Assembly (NCBI RefSeq): GCF_041734735.1 | Contig: NC_134899.1 | Location: forward strand, 4,126,149 to 4,190,148 | Source: Babylonia areolata | Lineage: Eukaryota > Mollusca > Gastropoda > Neogastropoda > Buccinidae | Direction of reading: 5' to 3' | DNA: 64,000 nucleotides | In this document: piece by piece, positions 48,404-61,485 of the stretch | Numbering within the stretch: the first letter of the stretch is position 1 | How the letters are laid out: every line of letters begins with the position of its first letter | Position numbers and translations under genes: made by a program | The notes under the pieces: generated by a model | What the model was told of the DNA's origin: nothing | Databases searched by the model: none | The model's input: the letters and a program-made list of their open reading frames with translations, nothing else

Positions 48404-49385
48404 GCATACAGGCACAAGCATGGTGTTTGTAAAATGCATAGGAAAAAAAATGAACAAACACACACAGCCCACACCGCACCACAGACCAGAATGGTGAGGG
48501 AGGTTGTCAGTCAACCATACACATTTTACAAACAGTATCATTAAAATGAACGATTTACACAACACATTATGGTATAAGGTGGGAATGTTTTTAGAAGGTG
48601 GTTGGGCAATGTTGTTGTTTGATTGTTTCTGGGAGTGAGTTCCATAGGGTGGCGCCTGAATAAACCAGACTGGATTTGAACAAGTCAATTTTTGGGATTG
48701 GAATATGAACTTTGGTGGGAGGAAGGGAGGGGGAGGGGGGGGGGGGGTTCCTTGATGAATTTACAGAAAATTCGTCTATTAATGTTGGTGGTGCATTGCC
48801 TGTCATAATCTTTTGCATCATGATTTCTTTGTTGTACTCTAATCTACAGATTAGTGGGAGAATATTCGCTTGTTTATAGTCTGAATCTAAAAGGGAAGTC
48901 TTTTTCAGGAGTACCAGCTTGAGCCCCCCCCCCCCCCCCCCCCCCGTGTTCGCACTTGCAGAATCCCATAGTGTTGATGCATAATGTATTATAGACTGTA
49001 TATGTGCTTGAAAAAAATAATTTCCATGACTGAAGGTCAAGGAAATGTTTGATTTTGGATAGTTGATGGGTTTTCTGGGCTGTCTTTTTGCAAAGGGAGT
49101 TTATGTGAGGATTCCAAGTGAGATTGTTGTCAGTGATGATCCCCAGAACTGTATGATCACTGACCTGTTCAATAGGTTCACCTTTAATTTGAATGGAAGG
49201 GAAATTATATGTAGTGTTTTGCTTCTTTCGTCTGGTTGTGATTAACATGCATTTTGTTTCTTGTGGATGAAGAGACATGCGGTTTAGTTCGGTCCATCTA
49301 ACGAGTTCATCAGTACTTTCTTGTACGTCTTTTGCAAGAGCGTCAATGTCGCTATGAGAAGCGTGGATTGTTGTATTATCTGTCT
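48113..49385 (-). mobile_element. 5'-truncated CR1-like LINE (family B) with (CTTGT)n tail
   Basis: Minus-strand frames read from just after the catalytic box (NTTIHASHSDIDALAKDV, near 49375), through TELNRMSLHPQETKCM, VLGIITDNNLTWNPHI and THQLSKIKHFLD, to the C-terminal YASTLWDSASANT and ATLWNSLPETIKQ. The 3' end is AATAAAGAATTTGTCTTG followed by CTTGT repeats (48113-48150 read on minus). The same endings and peptide blocks recur in the LINE at 51556-55230, so they are one family. Runs of G (about 48320-48334) and C (48927-48945) and a CA tract (48353-48401) have expanded inside it. Confidence 0.8.
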
Positions 49386-49435
49386 CGCGCGCGCATACAC
49401 ACACGCACACAGAATTCACATGCATGATCACACAA

Positions 49436-49510
<75 letters not shown>
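49386..49510. repeat. (CA)n(GA)n microsatellite
   Basis: CGCGCG and CA start at 49387, (CA)n at 49437-49475 and (GA)n at 49476-49509. Confidence 0.92.
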
Positions 49511-49511
<1 letters not shown>

Positions 49512-49559
49512 GTAGCATGCGCATGAATGCACACATGCCCACACAACACACACTAGCGT

Positions 49560-51555
49560 GAATCGAAGTGTTAGCTTGCTTATGTCCACGTGGTTCTTCA
49601 AATGCCCGCTGTACGACACCCTCCCTCCTTTTCTCCTCCCAACCCCTCCGCGGTTTGGCCGATCCCGTTCCACGCCGCGCATTGATGATAGAGTCTCCCG
49701 ACGGACAAGTAGGCAGGCAGGCTTATCTGTCGGTGTGTGTGGAGAAGAGGCCGATTCTGGATGCGCAGCACTTCCCACAGGTGTTGCAAGGGAAAACGTC
49801 TCCAGAAGTTGAGCCCTGCTTCCTTCGCTCACGCTTCTCCTAAATGGCCAGTGTTCTCTTCTTTTCAAACGTCTTTATGCCAGTAGAGCACAGCATCCTC
49901 CAGCGAGAGCGGTCAAGGGCATCAGTTTCACAGGAAGCGATATCTATGTCACAGGCTTTGAGGTTTGTCTTCAAGGTGTCCTTGAAGCGCTTGCAAGGTC
50001 TTCTAAGTTCGCGGTGTCCTTCCTTCAGCTGGTCATACAAGAGCATCTTCGGGATCCTGCTGTCTGTCATGCGGACAACGTGTCCTGTCCAGCGTGGCTG
50101 ACACTGGATCAGCAGGCTTTCGATGCTGGGCAGGCCGCTCCTCTCTAGGACCTGGAGGTTGGAGACCCTGTCTTGCCACTTTATGCCGAAGATCTTTCGT
50201 AGGCATCTGTGGTGAAACTGCTCAAGTTGCTGAATGTGATGGCGATACATCGTCCATGTTTCACAACAGTACGACAAGGTAGTCAGCACAACAGCTCTGT
50301 AGGTTTTGATTTTGGTGCTGAGCCTAATGCCTTTGTTGTTGCACAGTCTAGTGTTGAGTCTGCCAAAGGCGGAGCTGGCCTTGGCGATGCGCAGCGTCAC
50401 TTCTGCATCAAGGGCTCCGTTGTTGCACAGGGTGCTGCCCAGGTAGCAAAACTTGTCGACTGACTTGATCTCTGTGTCATCGATCTTGATTACAAGTGAG
50501 GGGGCGGGGGGAGGGGGGGGGAGGGGATGGGCGGGGGGGAGGCACTGGCGTTCTGTGAGCTAGCTGGTTAGTACATGGACCCGGTCTTGCTGAGGCTGAT
50601 GGTGAGTCCAAAGCACCTGCAGGAGGTCGGGAACCTGTCCATAATGAATTGCATGTCCTCATGGGTGTGTGCAGCAAGCGCGCAGTCATCAGCGAAGAGG
50701 AACTCTCTCAACAGTGCCTCAAACACCGTGGACCTGGCGTGGTGTCGCCGTAAGTTGAAAAGTTTGTCCTCTGTGCGAAACTGAATGTAGATGCCCCGGT
50801 CACAGTCTTGGAAGGCGTTAATCAGTATGGCAGAGAAGAGAATGGAAAACAGTGTGGGTGCCAGGACGCAGCCCTGCTTCACTCCATTTACCACGGGGAA
50901 CGGATTCGACATGTCAGTATTTTCCTGTACTCTCGCCTGCATGCCATCGTGAAATGACGCAATCAGCTGGATTAGGCTCTCTGGGGAGCCAAACTTTAGG
51001 AGGATCTTCCACAGACCACCACGGTTCACAGTCGAAGGCCTTAGTCAGGTCTACAAAGACCATGTGGAGCTCCTTGTTCTGCTCACGGCATTTCTCTTGC
51101 ATCTGGCGTAAGGGAAACACCATGTTACATGTTCCTCTGCATGAGTGGAAGCCGCACTGTGCTTCAGGGATGACTGTGTTGGAGACATGGTCAACCAGTC
51201 TGTTCAGTATGATCCGGGCGAAGATCTTGCAGGCAATGCAGAGGAGAGAGATTCCACGGTGGTTATCGCAGGATGCTTGTCTCCCTTCCGTTTGTAAATG
51301 TGGACAATTGAAGCATCCTTGAAATCCTGGGGGACCTCCCTTCTCTCCCAGATAGATTGGAACAGCGTGGTCAGCTTGTCTGTCAGCACCTCGCCTCCAT
51401 ACTTGTAGATGTACTTGTAGAGCCTGGATTCCATCTGCTCCTGGTGCTTTTCCTGACGTTGTCAGCTTCAGGGCCTTCCGGGTTTCGGCCTTGGTGGGAG
51501 GGGCAGTTAGCGAGTCATTGACTGGTAGCTGTGGGAGGGCTGCAATTACCTCGTC
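49560..51555 (-). mobile_element. LINE family A, 3' half (RT and zinc finger); split by the insertion at 51556
   Basis: On the minus strand, DEVIAALPQLPVNDSL (51560) leads into the RT: HRGISLLCIACKIFARIIL, QCGFHSCRGTCNMVF, GVKQGCVLAPTLFSILFS and FLFADDCALAAHTH (near 50700). CETWTMYRHHIQQLEQFHH and the tail with CNTCGKCCASRIG follow (near 49760-49790). Several frame changes and a G-rich expansion at 50500-50540 break it. Its 5' half lies at 55231-57195; together they are one element. Confidence 0.85.
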
Positions 51556-51627
51556 GTTTCTAAATATAACTTTGAAAATTTGTATTTCATGTTTGGTATA
51601 TATCACAGTATTTGAATTTTGTGGTAT

Positions 51628-51669
<42 letters not shown>

Positions 51670-54600
51670 TTCTCTCTAAATTGGACTATGTCCCCTTAAG
51701 TGCCCACATTACTTCATTTGTAATCTATATATGTAATTCATTTTTAATATTGTACACGCGTGTATTTGAATGTGTGTGTAAATGCTTAACTGTATGCAAT
51801 TGTTCAAACACCTTGTGATTTTCGTTAAACAACCTATACCTTTTTTATTATTCTTTTCCGAACATGGAACCTGGAGTGTTTAATTGTTGGTTTTGCATCA
51901 CCACGTAAGAATATGCATACACTCTGTACTTGGCCTTCTAAAGAAGGACTGCGCATAGGTTAACTAAATATCAATCACGCATTAAATAAATTGAATGACA
52001 TATCATTGATCTTAGAAAATTCCGGAAATCCTTTTCATTTGTTTTGTTTCCCAGAATCACGTTTATCTGATCCCATATGTGACTCTGATGTAACTATCCA
52101 AGGTTATAAGATACTCCGCCTTGATCCAAAAGCTTCAAAGGAAACAGGTCTGTTAGTGTATTACAGTCAAGCAATCACATTAAAGCGAAAAATGAGTTTA
52201 GATCAGTTCGACATTGAATCCATATGGTTAGAAATTAAAATAAAACATATCAGTCTGCTACTTATTGGATTTATTTACAGAAACCCGGCTGAAAGAGTTA
52301 ATTGGTTTGATGATTTTATTTCAATGATGGATGCTGCCATACTCGAAGATAAAGAAATTATTTTTTTCGGTGACTGTAACATTAATCTATTAAAACCTCA
52401 GCTGCAATGGAATCGGATATATACAGCATACAGTTTGGAACAACTTGTCGATAAACCAACACGAGTAACCCCTAGTTCCAGTACCCTCATTGATCACATT
52501 TATGTTTCATGTAAACATAATATTGTAGAAATATGTTCTCCAGTCACTGGATGTAGCGATCACTCACCTGTTTGCATCACTTTGAAAAGAAAAGGTATTA
52601 AAATTCCAAAAGCAAGTCACAAAGCCATTGAATATAGATGTTTCAACAACTTTAACACAGATACTTTTTTTGCATGATTTACTTTCTTCTCCACTTTCTC
52701 ATGTCTATCAATACACCAATCATGAAAAAGCTTTAGATTTTTGGATAAGAACCTTTAGTAATATTTATAGTAAGCACGCAGCAATCAGGACTAAACGAGT
52801 GTTTGTATTTGTATTTCTTTTTATCACAACACATTTCTCTGTGTGAAATTCGGGCTGCTCTCCCCAGTGAGAACGCGTCGCTACACTACAGCGCCACCCT
52901 TTTTTTTTTTTTTTGTATTTTTTCCTGCGTGTACTTTTATTTGTTTTTCCTATCGGTATGTTACCGCCATGGATTTCTAAAGAAATAAAAAATGAAATGC
53001 ATCTTAGGGATCTTCTAAAACCAATAAATCAAGAAGAATATGTTAAAAAAAGGAATAAAGTGAATTCAATGCAACGAAAAGTTATGCACAAGTATTACCA
53101 ACAGACAGTGACTAACAAAAAAATGATTTATTTGGGATGCCATTAACAGACTAATCAACAAGCACTATACAAATCACAAAATAGTACTAACGATATAACC
53201 CCAGATACAATTAACAACCATTTTGTAAGTATAGCTGAAAAGTTAATTACTAATGATAGATGGAAATATAATAGTTTAGAACTGGTAAGTGATTACTGTC
53301 AATCCAAAAATATAAATGCTAAAGTTTTCATCCCTTATATATCAGCTCCCGAAGTTTTTGCCTCTCTAATGTCCATGAAACAGTCAAATACCAAAGATAT
53401 ACATAAACTGGATAGCAAAATCATGAAGATTTCCGCACCAGTAATAAGAGTCTCTTACCTACATTTATAATCTCTGCATTGATAAAAACTATTTTCCTGT
53501 ATGTTTTAAACAGGCTAAAGTTTTTCCACTTTTCAAATCAGGTGATCCTTCTGATCCTTCTAACTACAGGCCTATATCTATACTATTGGTTCTTTCAAAA
53601 CCACTTGAAAAGCATATCCAAAAACATATACTGTGTCACTTAAACAAATATCAATTGATTCCCCCCGTTCCGTCAGGTTTCAGGGAAATCCATTCTTGTC
53701 ATACTGCTCTGACACAATGATAGATAGATGGTTCTTAAATGTAAATAATAGTAAATTTACAGGTGTTGTCTTCGTTGATTTTGCTAAATCCTTTGACGTA
53801 ATAAATCACTCTCTTCTCCTTAAGAAACGTGCTTGTTATGGCTTAGCGAAGAATACTTTACAATTTCTTTCTTCCTTCTTACCAGATCGACAACAACTCG
53901 TCTGCCTTAAGTCTTCCAAACCAACTCTTCAAGAAATAAGGTATGGTGTACTACAAGGATCGATTCTTGGAACCCTTCTTTTCTCCTTATACATTAATGA
54001 TTTACCTCTTTATATCAAATCTTATTGCGAATTGTTTGCCAATGACAACTCCATACACTCCGACCATACATGTATTAAAGTTCTAACATCCAATTTACAA
54101 GACAGTGTGAACAGATTAGTTAAGTGGACAGAACATAACCATATGTCTCTCAATGCTAAAAAAATTAAATGCATATCTGTAACAACTCGACAGAAACGCC
54201 AGATAATGCCAACAAATTTAATGTTAAAATTGAAGAAGTCAAATCACATAAAGTTTTAGATATAGTTATCGATAATGATTTATCATGGTCTGAACATATT
54301 ACTTATTTATGTAAAAGGATGTCTCAAAAAGTATTCCAGTTATCAAAAATAAAACACTTTCAAAACACACATGCCCGAAAACAATTCTTTAATGCTCACA
54401 TACAGTCGATAGTAGATTATGCTTCTACGTTGTGGGATTCTGCTAGTGCTAATACTCTAAAACCTCTTGTTAGATTATACAAACGTGCTTTGAAATTAGT
54501 TTTTATTAAAGTCATGTTCATTAACTCCTAATAATTATAGGTCACTTGATATCCTCCCACTGGAGCTAAAACTAGAATATAATAAGGCTGTTTTATGCAC

Positions 54601-54900
54601 ACAATAGTAAGTGGCTACGCACCTCCTTCAATTATAAATAACTCCCCAATAAATAACATAGGACATGTACATAATCTGCATATACCTCATCCAAATCTTG
54701 ATCTTTCTAAGTCCAGCCTAACATACAGTGGGGGAACGTATTGGAATAATTTACCATCACGTTTAAAGAATATAACTAACCACAACAACTTTATGCAAAA
54801 TCTAAAAATGTACCTATTCACAAAAATTGACGTCACCTGAAATCCAACATTGCTTTCGACAATTTGTGGGTTCCCTCTCACTCTCTCTTGAGTGGGTGCA

Positions 54901-54948
<48 letters not shown>

Positions 54949-55230
54949 TGTGTCTGTGCGTGTGTGTGTGCGTGTGTGTGTGTGTGTTTGTTTCATGATG
55001 TTTTTTTCCTTTTCTTCTCTTCTTCTTCCTTTTGTGGAATGGTTGTGAATGGTGAAATAATGGTATATTTTGATTGTGTTTTGATTTTTTTTCTTTTTTT
55101 GTGTGCTTATTTTCGCTTTTTTTTTTAAAGCTGTATTCCCTCTTTAGGGCGAGGGCTTGATGTAAAAAAGCACGTTACTTGCTTATCTATTACCCTCGAT
55201 AATAAAGATTTTGTCCTTGTTTTTGTCTTG
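51556..55230 (+). mobile_element. CR1-like LINE (family B) inserted into LINE family A
   Basis: A 5' UTR with a (TTG)n tract (51628-51668) leads to the endonuclease (51960-52660: FCFPESRLSD, FFGDCNINLL, CSDHSPVCITL). The RT (53150-54500) carries VDFAKSFDVINHSLL and YGVLQGSILGTLLF, with LFANDNS in place of FADD, so the catalytic box is mutated. Blocks QLSKIKHFQN and YASTLWDSASANT match the element at 48113-49385. The 3' UTR has a TG tract (54905-54947) and ends GGGCGAGGGCTTGATG and CCCTCGATAATAAAG, then a TTGTCTTG tail. Flanking TCGTC at 51551-51555 and 55231-55235 is the likely target duplication. Multiple stops and frame changes, and a SINE piece at about 52800-52955, disable it. Confidence 0.87.
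52800..52955 (-). mobile_element. SINE fragment nested in the CR1-like LINE
   Basis: Read on the minus strand it contains the AGAGCAGCCCGAATTTCACA and TAGTGTAGCGACGCG blocks that correspond to the 3' third of the SINE at 15345-15749, with a T/A-run (52903-52916). It interrupts the LINE frame between AIRTKR and LPPWISKEIK. Confidence 0.7.
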
Positions 55231-57195
55231 TCGTCAGATACGGACGAGTCCCTGTTGACGAGGGTGTTGAAGTGCTTTGCCCAGCGGGCAAGGATGTCTT
55301 TCTTATCTGTCTGGTCCAAGGCTCGGACAGAGGCTGATCCTGTGACTCTCGGCCCATACACAGCTCAGAGACCATCATGGAAGGTCTTCATGTTGTGAGC
55401 ATCAGCAGCGGACTGAAGCTCTGCGGACTTTCTCTCCCACCAGGTGTTCTTCATCTCACGCAGCCTCTTCTGTACGAGTTGCCTGGTTTGCAAGAACTGG
55501 TCCTTCTTCCTCTGGCAGTCTTTATCGGAAATGTGATCCTGATGCCGTATATGCAGTGTGTTCAGGAGCTTGGAGATTCCAGAGTCGTTCTCGTCAAACC
55601 AGTCTTTGCATTTGTGGCTCCTCTGTACAAAGCCGAGTGTGTCTGCTGCTGCTGTGTTCACAGCATCCCTAAAGGTGCTCCATACCTCTTCTACATCAGT
55701 AGATGAAGGAATTTCTTGGAGAGCTGCTTGGATTTGCTGCTGCAGCACGTCCTTGGTGATGGGGAGGCGGCAGATGTTCAGCTTCCTAGGGGGTTTCTGC
55801 CTGGCTGGTTAGAGTTTGCGTGCAAGTCTGATGTTCATCTTGCTGCGTACCAGGCGATGGTCCGATCAACAGACTGCTCCTCTTATGCAGCATGTATTGG
55901 AAACATCACCTCTGTCCCTCTGCCGGACAGTCACATAGTCCAGCATGTGCCACTGCTTGGAGCGGGGGTGCATCCATGTGTTCTTGTACTTGTCCGCTTG
56001 TTGGAAGAGGGTGTTGGTGATGGTCAGTCCATGCTGCGCACAGAGCGCGAGCAAAAGCAGTCCGTTGGAGTTGCACTTGCCAGTGCCGTGCTGTCCTAGG
56101 ATTTTGGCCACAAGGAGAAGGATCCCCAAGGATGATCGGCCTGTCCTTTCTGTCTACCACTGAAATGGTGCAGCTGAGCACCTCATAGAAAGCTTCTTTG
56201 ATGTCGTCAGGGTTGGTCATTGTCGGGGCATAGCAGCTGATGACTGTGGAGAAGCGATCCTCGGACAGCTTCAGACGGAGGGTCATCAGCCTATCGTTTA
56301 TTCCACGTGGAAGGCTGTCAAGCTGTCGTGCAAGTTTGGTTCGTATGGCAAAGCCCACGCCTGAGGTTCTTGAGGTGCCATCTGGCTTCCCAGTGCAGTA
56401 GAATGTGTAGCCCCCTCCAACTTCCTCCAGCTGGGTTTCACCCGCAAACCTGGTTTCGCTCAGGGCTGCTATGTCCACTTGGTAGCAATGAGCGCTGTGC
56501 GCCTTTCTGGTCGGTCATCTCTGTCTAAAAGGGTGCGAACATTCCAGGCACCCAGAGTCAGGGCATGACTCCTGGTTTTTTTCTTCTGTTGTTTTCGATT
56601 GCTATTGTTGGATGTCCAAGTAAGTGCGGTTTCCTACTGGATACTAGGCGAGGCAGGCTTTGTTTAGGGATCCTTTTATCTCCCCTTCCCCATGGGGGGA
56701 AGAGCAGTGCTGTCCCTATAAAGCCGCCTGCGTGCAGAGTCGTGACTAGGAACTGCCAGCAGTATCCTCTGCCTGTCCCCGTTACCACTTCTCCATCGCC
56801 ACAGGGCTTGGGAAAGCTGGGTGTTGAATGGTTCCAACATTAGCCTGGTTGCCTGACCAGCACAGGTGACTTTTTTTTTTAGTGAAGAGGAGTTGTGCAG
56901 TCCCTTCCCCACTCTCTCGCCTACCGTCGCTCACAGTCCCACAGGTGCAGATGCTGCCACGTGTAGGATGGCCTCGGCTGGTGCAGGTTTTTTCTTCAGA
57001 GTTCCGTCTCCTAGGAGAACTTCCAGCCAAGGATAAGAGCTGCCCCTGCTCTTTGGTCATCCTCTTCCGTCTTCACAGCCGTTGGGAAAGGTTTCCTCCT
57101 CCGCCTGGTCCGTCGTTGGGAGACTTCACATGCGGCAGGTAGTACTGGGTTACATGGTACCAGTAGCAAGGGCTATGCCCCTGACCTGACGCTGC
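55231..57195 (-). mobile_element. LINE family A, 5' half (5' UTR and endonuclease)
   Basis: On the minus strand, a 5' region related to that of the LINE at 43499-47716 (shared TACCAGTAGCA and CCTGACCTGAC blocks, 57160-57195) leads to the endonuclease. MDIAALSETRFAGETQL is at 56478; RINDRLMTLRLKLSED-like and CYAPTMTNPDDIKEAF follow, then [15 protein letters not shown] near 55950. The linker CKDWFDENDSGISKLL is at 55560. The frame reaches RWAKHFNTLVNRDSSVSD at 55245, where LINE family B interrupts it. Several frame changes. Confidence 0.85.
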
Positions 57196-57239
57196 GCATT
57201 ACCTCAACACAAACCGCAACACTGTACCTTTTATCGCCT

Positions 57240-60200
57240 CCTGCCAGCATGGCAGACCTTGAGCATCAGCTTTCACCAGACTGTAGGTCAAAATTTCCCC
57301 AATATGAAGGCCGTGCAAGTTTCTTTCTTAAAACCATGGCGTAATTTTGACTCAGTATGTACGCCACACATGAATTATATAGTTTTACTTGATTAAAACC
57401 ACTTTTACTCTACAGAAGTTCACTATCACTCAGAAACAAAACAGACGAACTTTCGGCCAGCATTTTATCCTGCTCCGATTTTAAAACGTGTAGTTTAATG
57501 TGTTTTACAGAAACGTGGCGAAACAGTTTTATTGCTGATGAACAAGTGTCTTTAGATGGTTCTAGTTTATTCAGGGGGGGATAGGACTGAGGATGCGGGG
57601 AAGAAGGGGGAGGTGGGGTGTGTGTTTTTATCAACAAACAATGGTGTTTTTGTCATCCAAACAATATCACTATCACACACAAGGAATGTTCACCTGTGGT
57701 AGAGTTCATGACCCTTGGAATTAGGCCATACTACTTGCCACGGGAATTTTCTCACGTGCGACTGACAGTTGTGTATATTCACCCCAAAGCCAGTGCGAGT
57801 GAAGCAGAGAACGCAATTGCCAGCCACGATCTTGAGGCAAAGGCACCTGACTCTTTGAAACTTTTAACCGGGGATTTTAATCACTGCTCTCTTAAAAAGA
57901 CACTTCCAAATTTTTACCAGAATGTTACTGTCCCAACCCGCGAGAACAAGACAATTGATTTGTTTTATTCTAATGTACCAGATTCTTACTCTTCTGTACA
58001 GCTGCCGCCCCTTGGACGTTCTAACCACAGCCTAACCTATCTGTTGCCACGTTACAGACCTTTAGTTAACTCTCTCCATACGAACGGCGAAAGAGACGAC
58101 GTTAACAGCGTTTCACCCCAATTACCATCATCAAAATATTGCAAGCGGAAGGCTCTTATACTGAAGAGGTGAATGTTGACAAAGAATACCACAATTCTGA
58201 CGACGGAAGCTAAAGGTTGAGTCATTCAGACACCCACTGGACATCCAAGGGGTCTGTGTAGAGGAGAAGAAAGGACTGGCCGTACAGAGTGAGTTAAACG
58301 TTAGCCGCCTGTAAAAGTGTCAGTGCGTGACCTTTAGAGGCTGTTTTGAGTGCACAGACTGGAATGTGTTTGTTGAGGCCACGGACAATGTATGTGAATT
58401 AGCAGATACAGTTACAGAATACATCAAGTTTTGTGAAGATTGTGTCGTTCCAGCTAGAGATGTTAAAATTTCTGCCAATAACAAACCCTGGATTTCGAAA
58501 CAGATCAAAGGTACTCTTAATGCTAAGAAAAGTGGTTTTAAGGGAGGGATAAAAGAAGAGAATAGGGAAGCACAAAGACAGGTTAAGAAAGACTTGCCAG
58601 AGGGCAGAGAAAACTATCAAGCGGAAGATAGAAAACAAATTACTCAGCAGCAACATGAAAGGGGTGTGGGAAGGGATGAAACTAATGAGTGGATACAAAG
58701 GTAGAAAGGGTGGGAAAGAAACGGTTTTATCATCATTGGAAGAAGAAGCAAACAAACTGAATAACTTTTATGCTCGTTTTGATTGTCACGATTTTAGCAC
58801 AGAAAGACAAGATTTAAGTCATATTTTAGATGTTAAGAAGGACGAATGCATTGTTGTCTCTGAAGAGGAAGTGTTTTCACAATTAAAAAGAGTAAAACCA
58901 AACAAAGTACCTGGTCCGGATATGATCCGAACAAATACACTGAAATAATGTGCAGCTCAACTCTACCAGATTTTAATAATTATTTTTTAATCAGTCTCTT
59001 AGTGAGTGCAAAATACCATCTATCTGGAAAACTTCCTGCATTATACCTGTACCCATGAAAACACATGCCTCATGTATGAATGACCTCCGTCCAGTAGCAC
59101 TGACTGTAGCTTGATGAAGCCTTATGTACACGAAAGTGTGTCTGCGCAAGTGACTGAGAACGTTCATGTTTTTGACTTTTTGCATTCATTATCAGTTGTT
59201 TCGCTTGTCGGTTTAACGACTTCTCTTTTACGAAGTCCTTTATGTGATTTCCTGTAATTGTATTTAGATTTTTTTTGTCTTTTTTTTCAAATTTCACCCA
59301 CATTTCACCCTCATTGGCCCAGTTTTCCCCAACCCTCCATTCATTCACATCTCCCACCCCTTCTAACCGATAATATTCAAATGTGTTCATAAATACTTTA
59401 ACAAAATGTCTTCAATCACCGATTTGTGTGACGGGACATTAAACAAAATTCCTCCTGACATCTGCTGTGATGAAAGTTTTTGAGAGAGTGATACTTGTCT
59501 ACTTACAGGAGTCTGTCAAACCATTTTTAGATCCCTTGCAATTTGCATACAGGAGGAACAGATGTACGGATGACGCAATACTTTTTGTCTTGAACAAAAT
59601 CTATAAACACCTAGACAAATCAAATACCTGTGTCCGCCTGATGTCCTTTGATTTTTCTAGTGCTTTTAATACAATTCAACCTCACCTCTTAGCAGAAAAG
59701 CTTATGCACATGGGAATCGCTTTTCCGACGATTTTATGGGTTTTAGACTATCTTACTAAAAGGCCTCAGTTTGTAAAATTAAATGATTTTATGTCTACTG
59801 TTTCTTTCACAAACACAGGTGCACCACAAGGCACAGTGCTCTCACCTTTTCTTTTTACCTTGTATACGGTTGAATGCAAAAGTCTGACCAATTCGTGTCA
59901 ACTCGTTAAGTTTGCAGATTATTCCGCACTGACAGGACTTATTACTGACTACCGAAGATAAATTGACAGGTTTGTGAACTGGTGTGAAGAAAATTTCCTT
60001 GAATTGAATGTTGGCAAAACGAAAGAGCTTGTAATCGATTTCAGAAAAAAAGAAATCACGTTTAAGTAAATCATCACAAAAAATGAAGTGGTCGAACAAG
60101 TAGACTCATACAAATATCTTGGTGTGATAATCGACAATAAGCTGTCTTGGAATGAAAACTCAACTGCACTCATTAAAAAGAGCAACAGTTGCATGTACTG

Positions 60201-60893
60201 TCTTAGAAAAATGAAATCTTTTAATGTATGCAAGCAGATGCTCCAAATGTTTTACACATCTGTTGTTTGCCGTGTTTTAACATATGGATCTGTGTGCTGG
60301 TGGGGAAACTTGACCAAACATGACAAAGACAGGTGGAAAAAGTCATTAGGAAAGCGGGTGGGGTGGTTGGTATAAGACAAGACACCTTTAGCGACATGCA
60401 CAATAGAAAACTGACAAATAACAATTTTGACCGACGAAAGACACCTACTACATGATGACATTAATAGCAGATGGTCAGAATTAAGTGGTAGGTTCAGAGC
60501 TCCACGCTCAAGAACATCTCGCTTCATTCATTCATTCATTCATCCCTACAGCCATTCGCGCACACAATCAAAACATCCAATACACTAACTCATGAGTGAA
60601 CCACCCCCACCCCAACCCCGACCCCCCAGCCCCCAAGCCCCCTCGCCACAGCAACACCTGAACTTCACCAGCAGACGAGTGCATTGGAGCAGACATTATG
60701 CGTGCATGTGTGACTGAGCGGGTGAGCATGGGCAATCATTTCTCTGTGTGTGGTTGGAAGTGATTTTTAAATATTTTCTTATTTTACTTGGATTTCATGT
60801 ATCTTAATGTTAATGTACTAATTTTATTGGCGTGACATATGTTATGTGCATGCATACGTGCCTACATCCATGTGTATGTGTGTGTGTGTGTGT

Positions 60894-60935
<42 letters not shown>

Positions 60936-61012
60936 TTGCATTTTACTTATATATACGATTTATTCCCTTGATATCTTTATTAATGTATTATTGTACAAAA
61001 CCTTATGGTCTT

Positions 61013-61060
<48 letters not shown>

Positions 61061-61316
61061 CGTGTGCATGGGTGTTGGTATGTGTGTGTGTGTGCGTGCG
61101 CGCATGTCATTTGTAGTAGTATATATCCTTTTTTGTTGGATGTTTTCATTTGTAAATATTGTTGTGCAATACGCTATAGTCTTATTTGACTAGTTTTAAT
61201 CTCTTCTTATGTTACGCATGATGATTTTATGCTAGTGTTTACAACGAGCCTGTGATTGCACAGCTTAATTTCCATGTGGATTAATAAAGTGGTTTTGATT
61301 GATTGATTGATTGATA
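57240..61316 (+). mobile_element. Rex1/Babar-like LINE, decayed
   Basis: The endonuclease (57410-58090) has CSLMCFTETWR, YYLPREFSHVRLTVVYIHP, GDFNHCSLKKTLP and PPLGRSNHSLTYLLP, a layout familiar from fish Rex1-type elements. Pre-RT sequence (NNFYARFDCHDFS, 58757) and RT follow: VMKVFERVIL and PLQFAYRRNRCTDDA at 59460-59570, then FDFSSAFNTIQP and GAPQGTVLSPFLF. KFADYSAL stands where FADD is expected, so the catalytic pair is damaged. YKYLGVIIDNKLSW and YGSVCWWGN come at 60110-60300. The 3' end is ATTAATAAAGTGGTTTTG plus (ATTG)n at 61290-61316. It is interrupted at 59105-59454 by another LINE fragment; TG tracts at 60876-60933 and 61016-61057 lie in the 3' UTR. Several stops and frame changes. 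Confidence 0.82.
59105..59454 (+). mobile_element. 5'-truncated copy of the I-group LINE inside the Rex1-like LINE
   Basis: About 350 bp match 39430-39820 (end of ORF2 and 3' UTR) at roughly 94% over the first 155 bp, ending GACGGGACATTAAACAAAAT. CTGAC at 59100-59104 and 59455-59459 is the likely target duplication. Removing the insert restores the host LINE's VALTSAVMKVFE reading. Confidence 0.9.
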
Positions 61317-61452
61317 TTTTTTATGAGTATGTGAAGAAAAACATATTTGACGAAGTCATGAAATTGTGTTGATGCAACTCAAATAGTTACGGATTTAAAA
61401 AATAATTACTGAGTACATTTTTACTCAGTGTGTACGGCGAAGGTTAGCTTTA

Positions 61453-61485
<33 letters not shown>

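Noticed and set aside
48305-48480. Cys/Val and Pro-rich frames
   Set aside because: Caused by the CA tract and G-run inside the 3' UTR of the LINE at 48113-49385.
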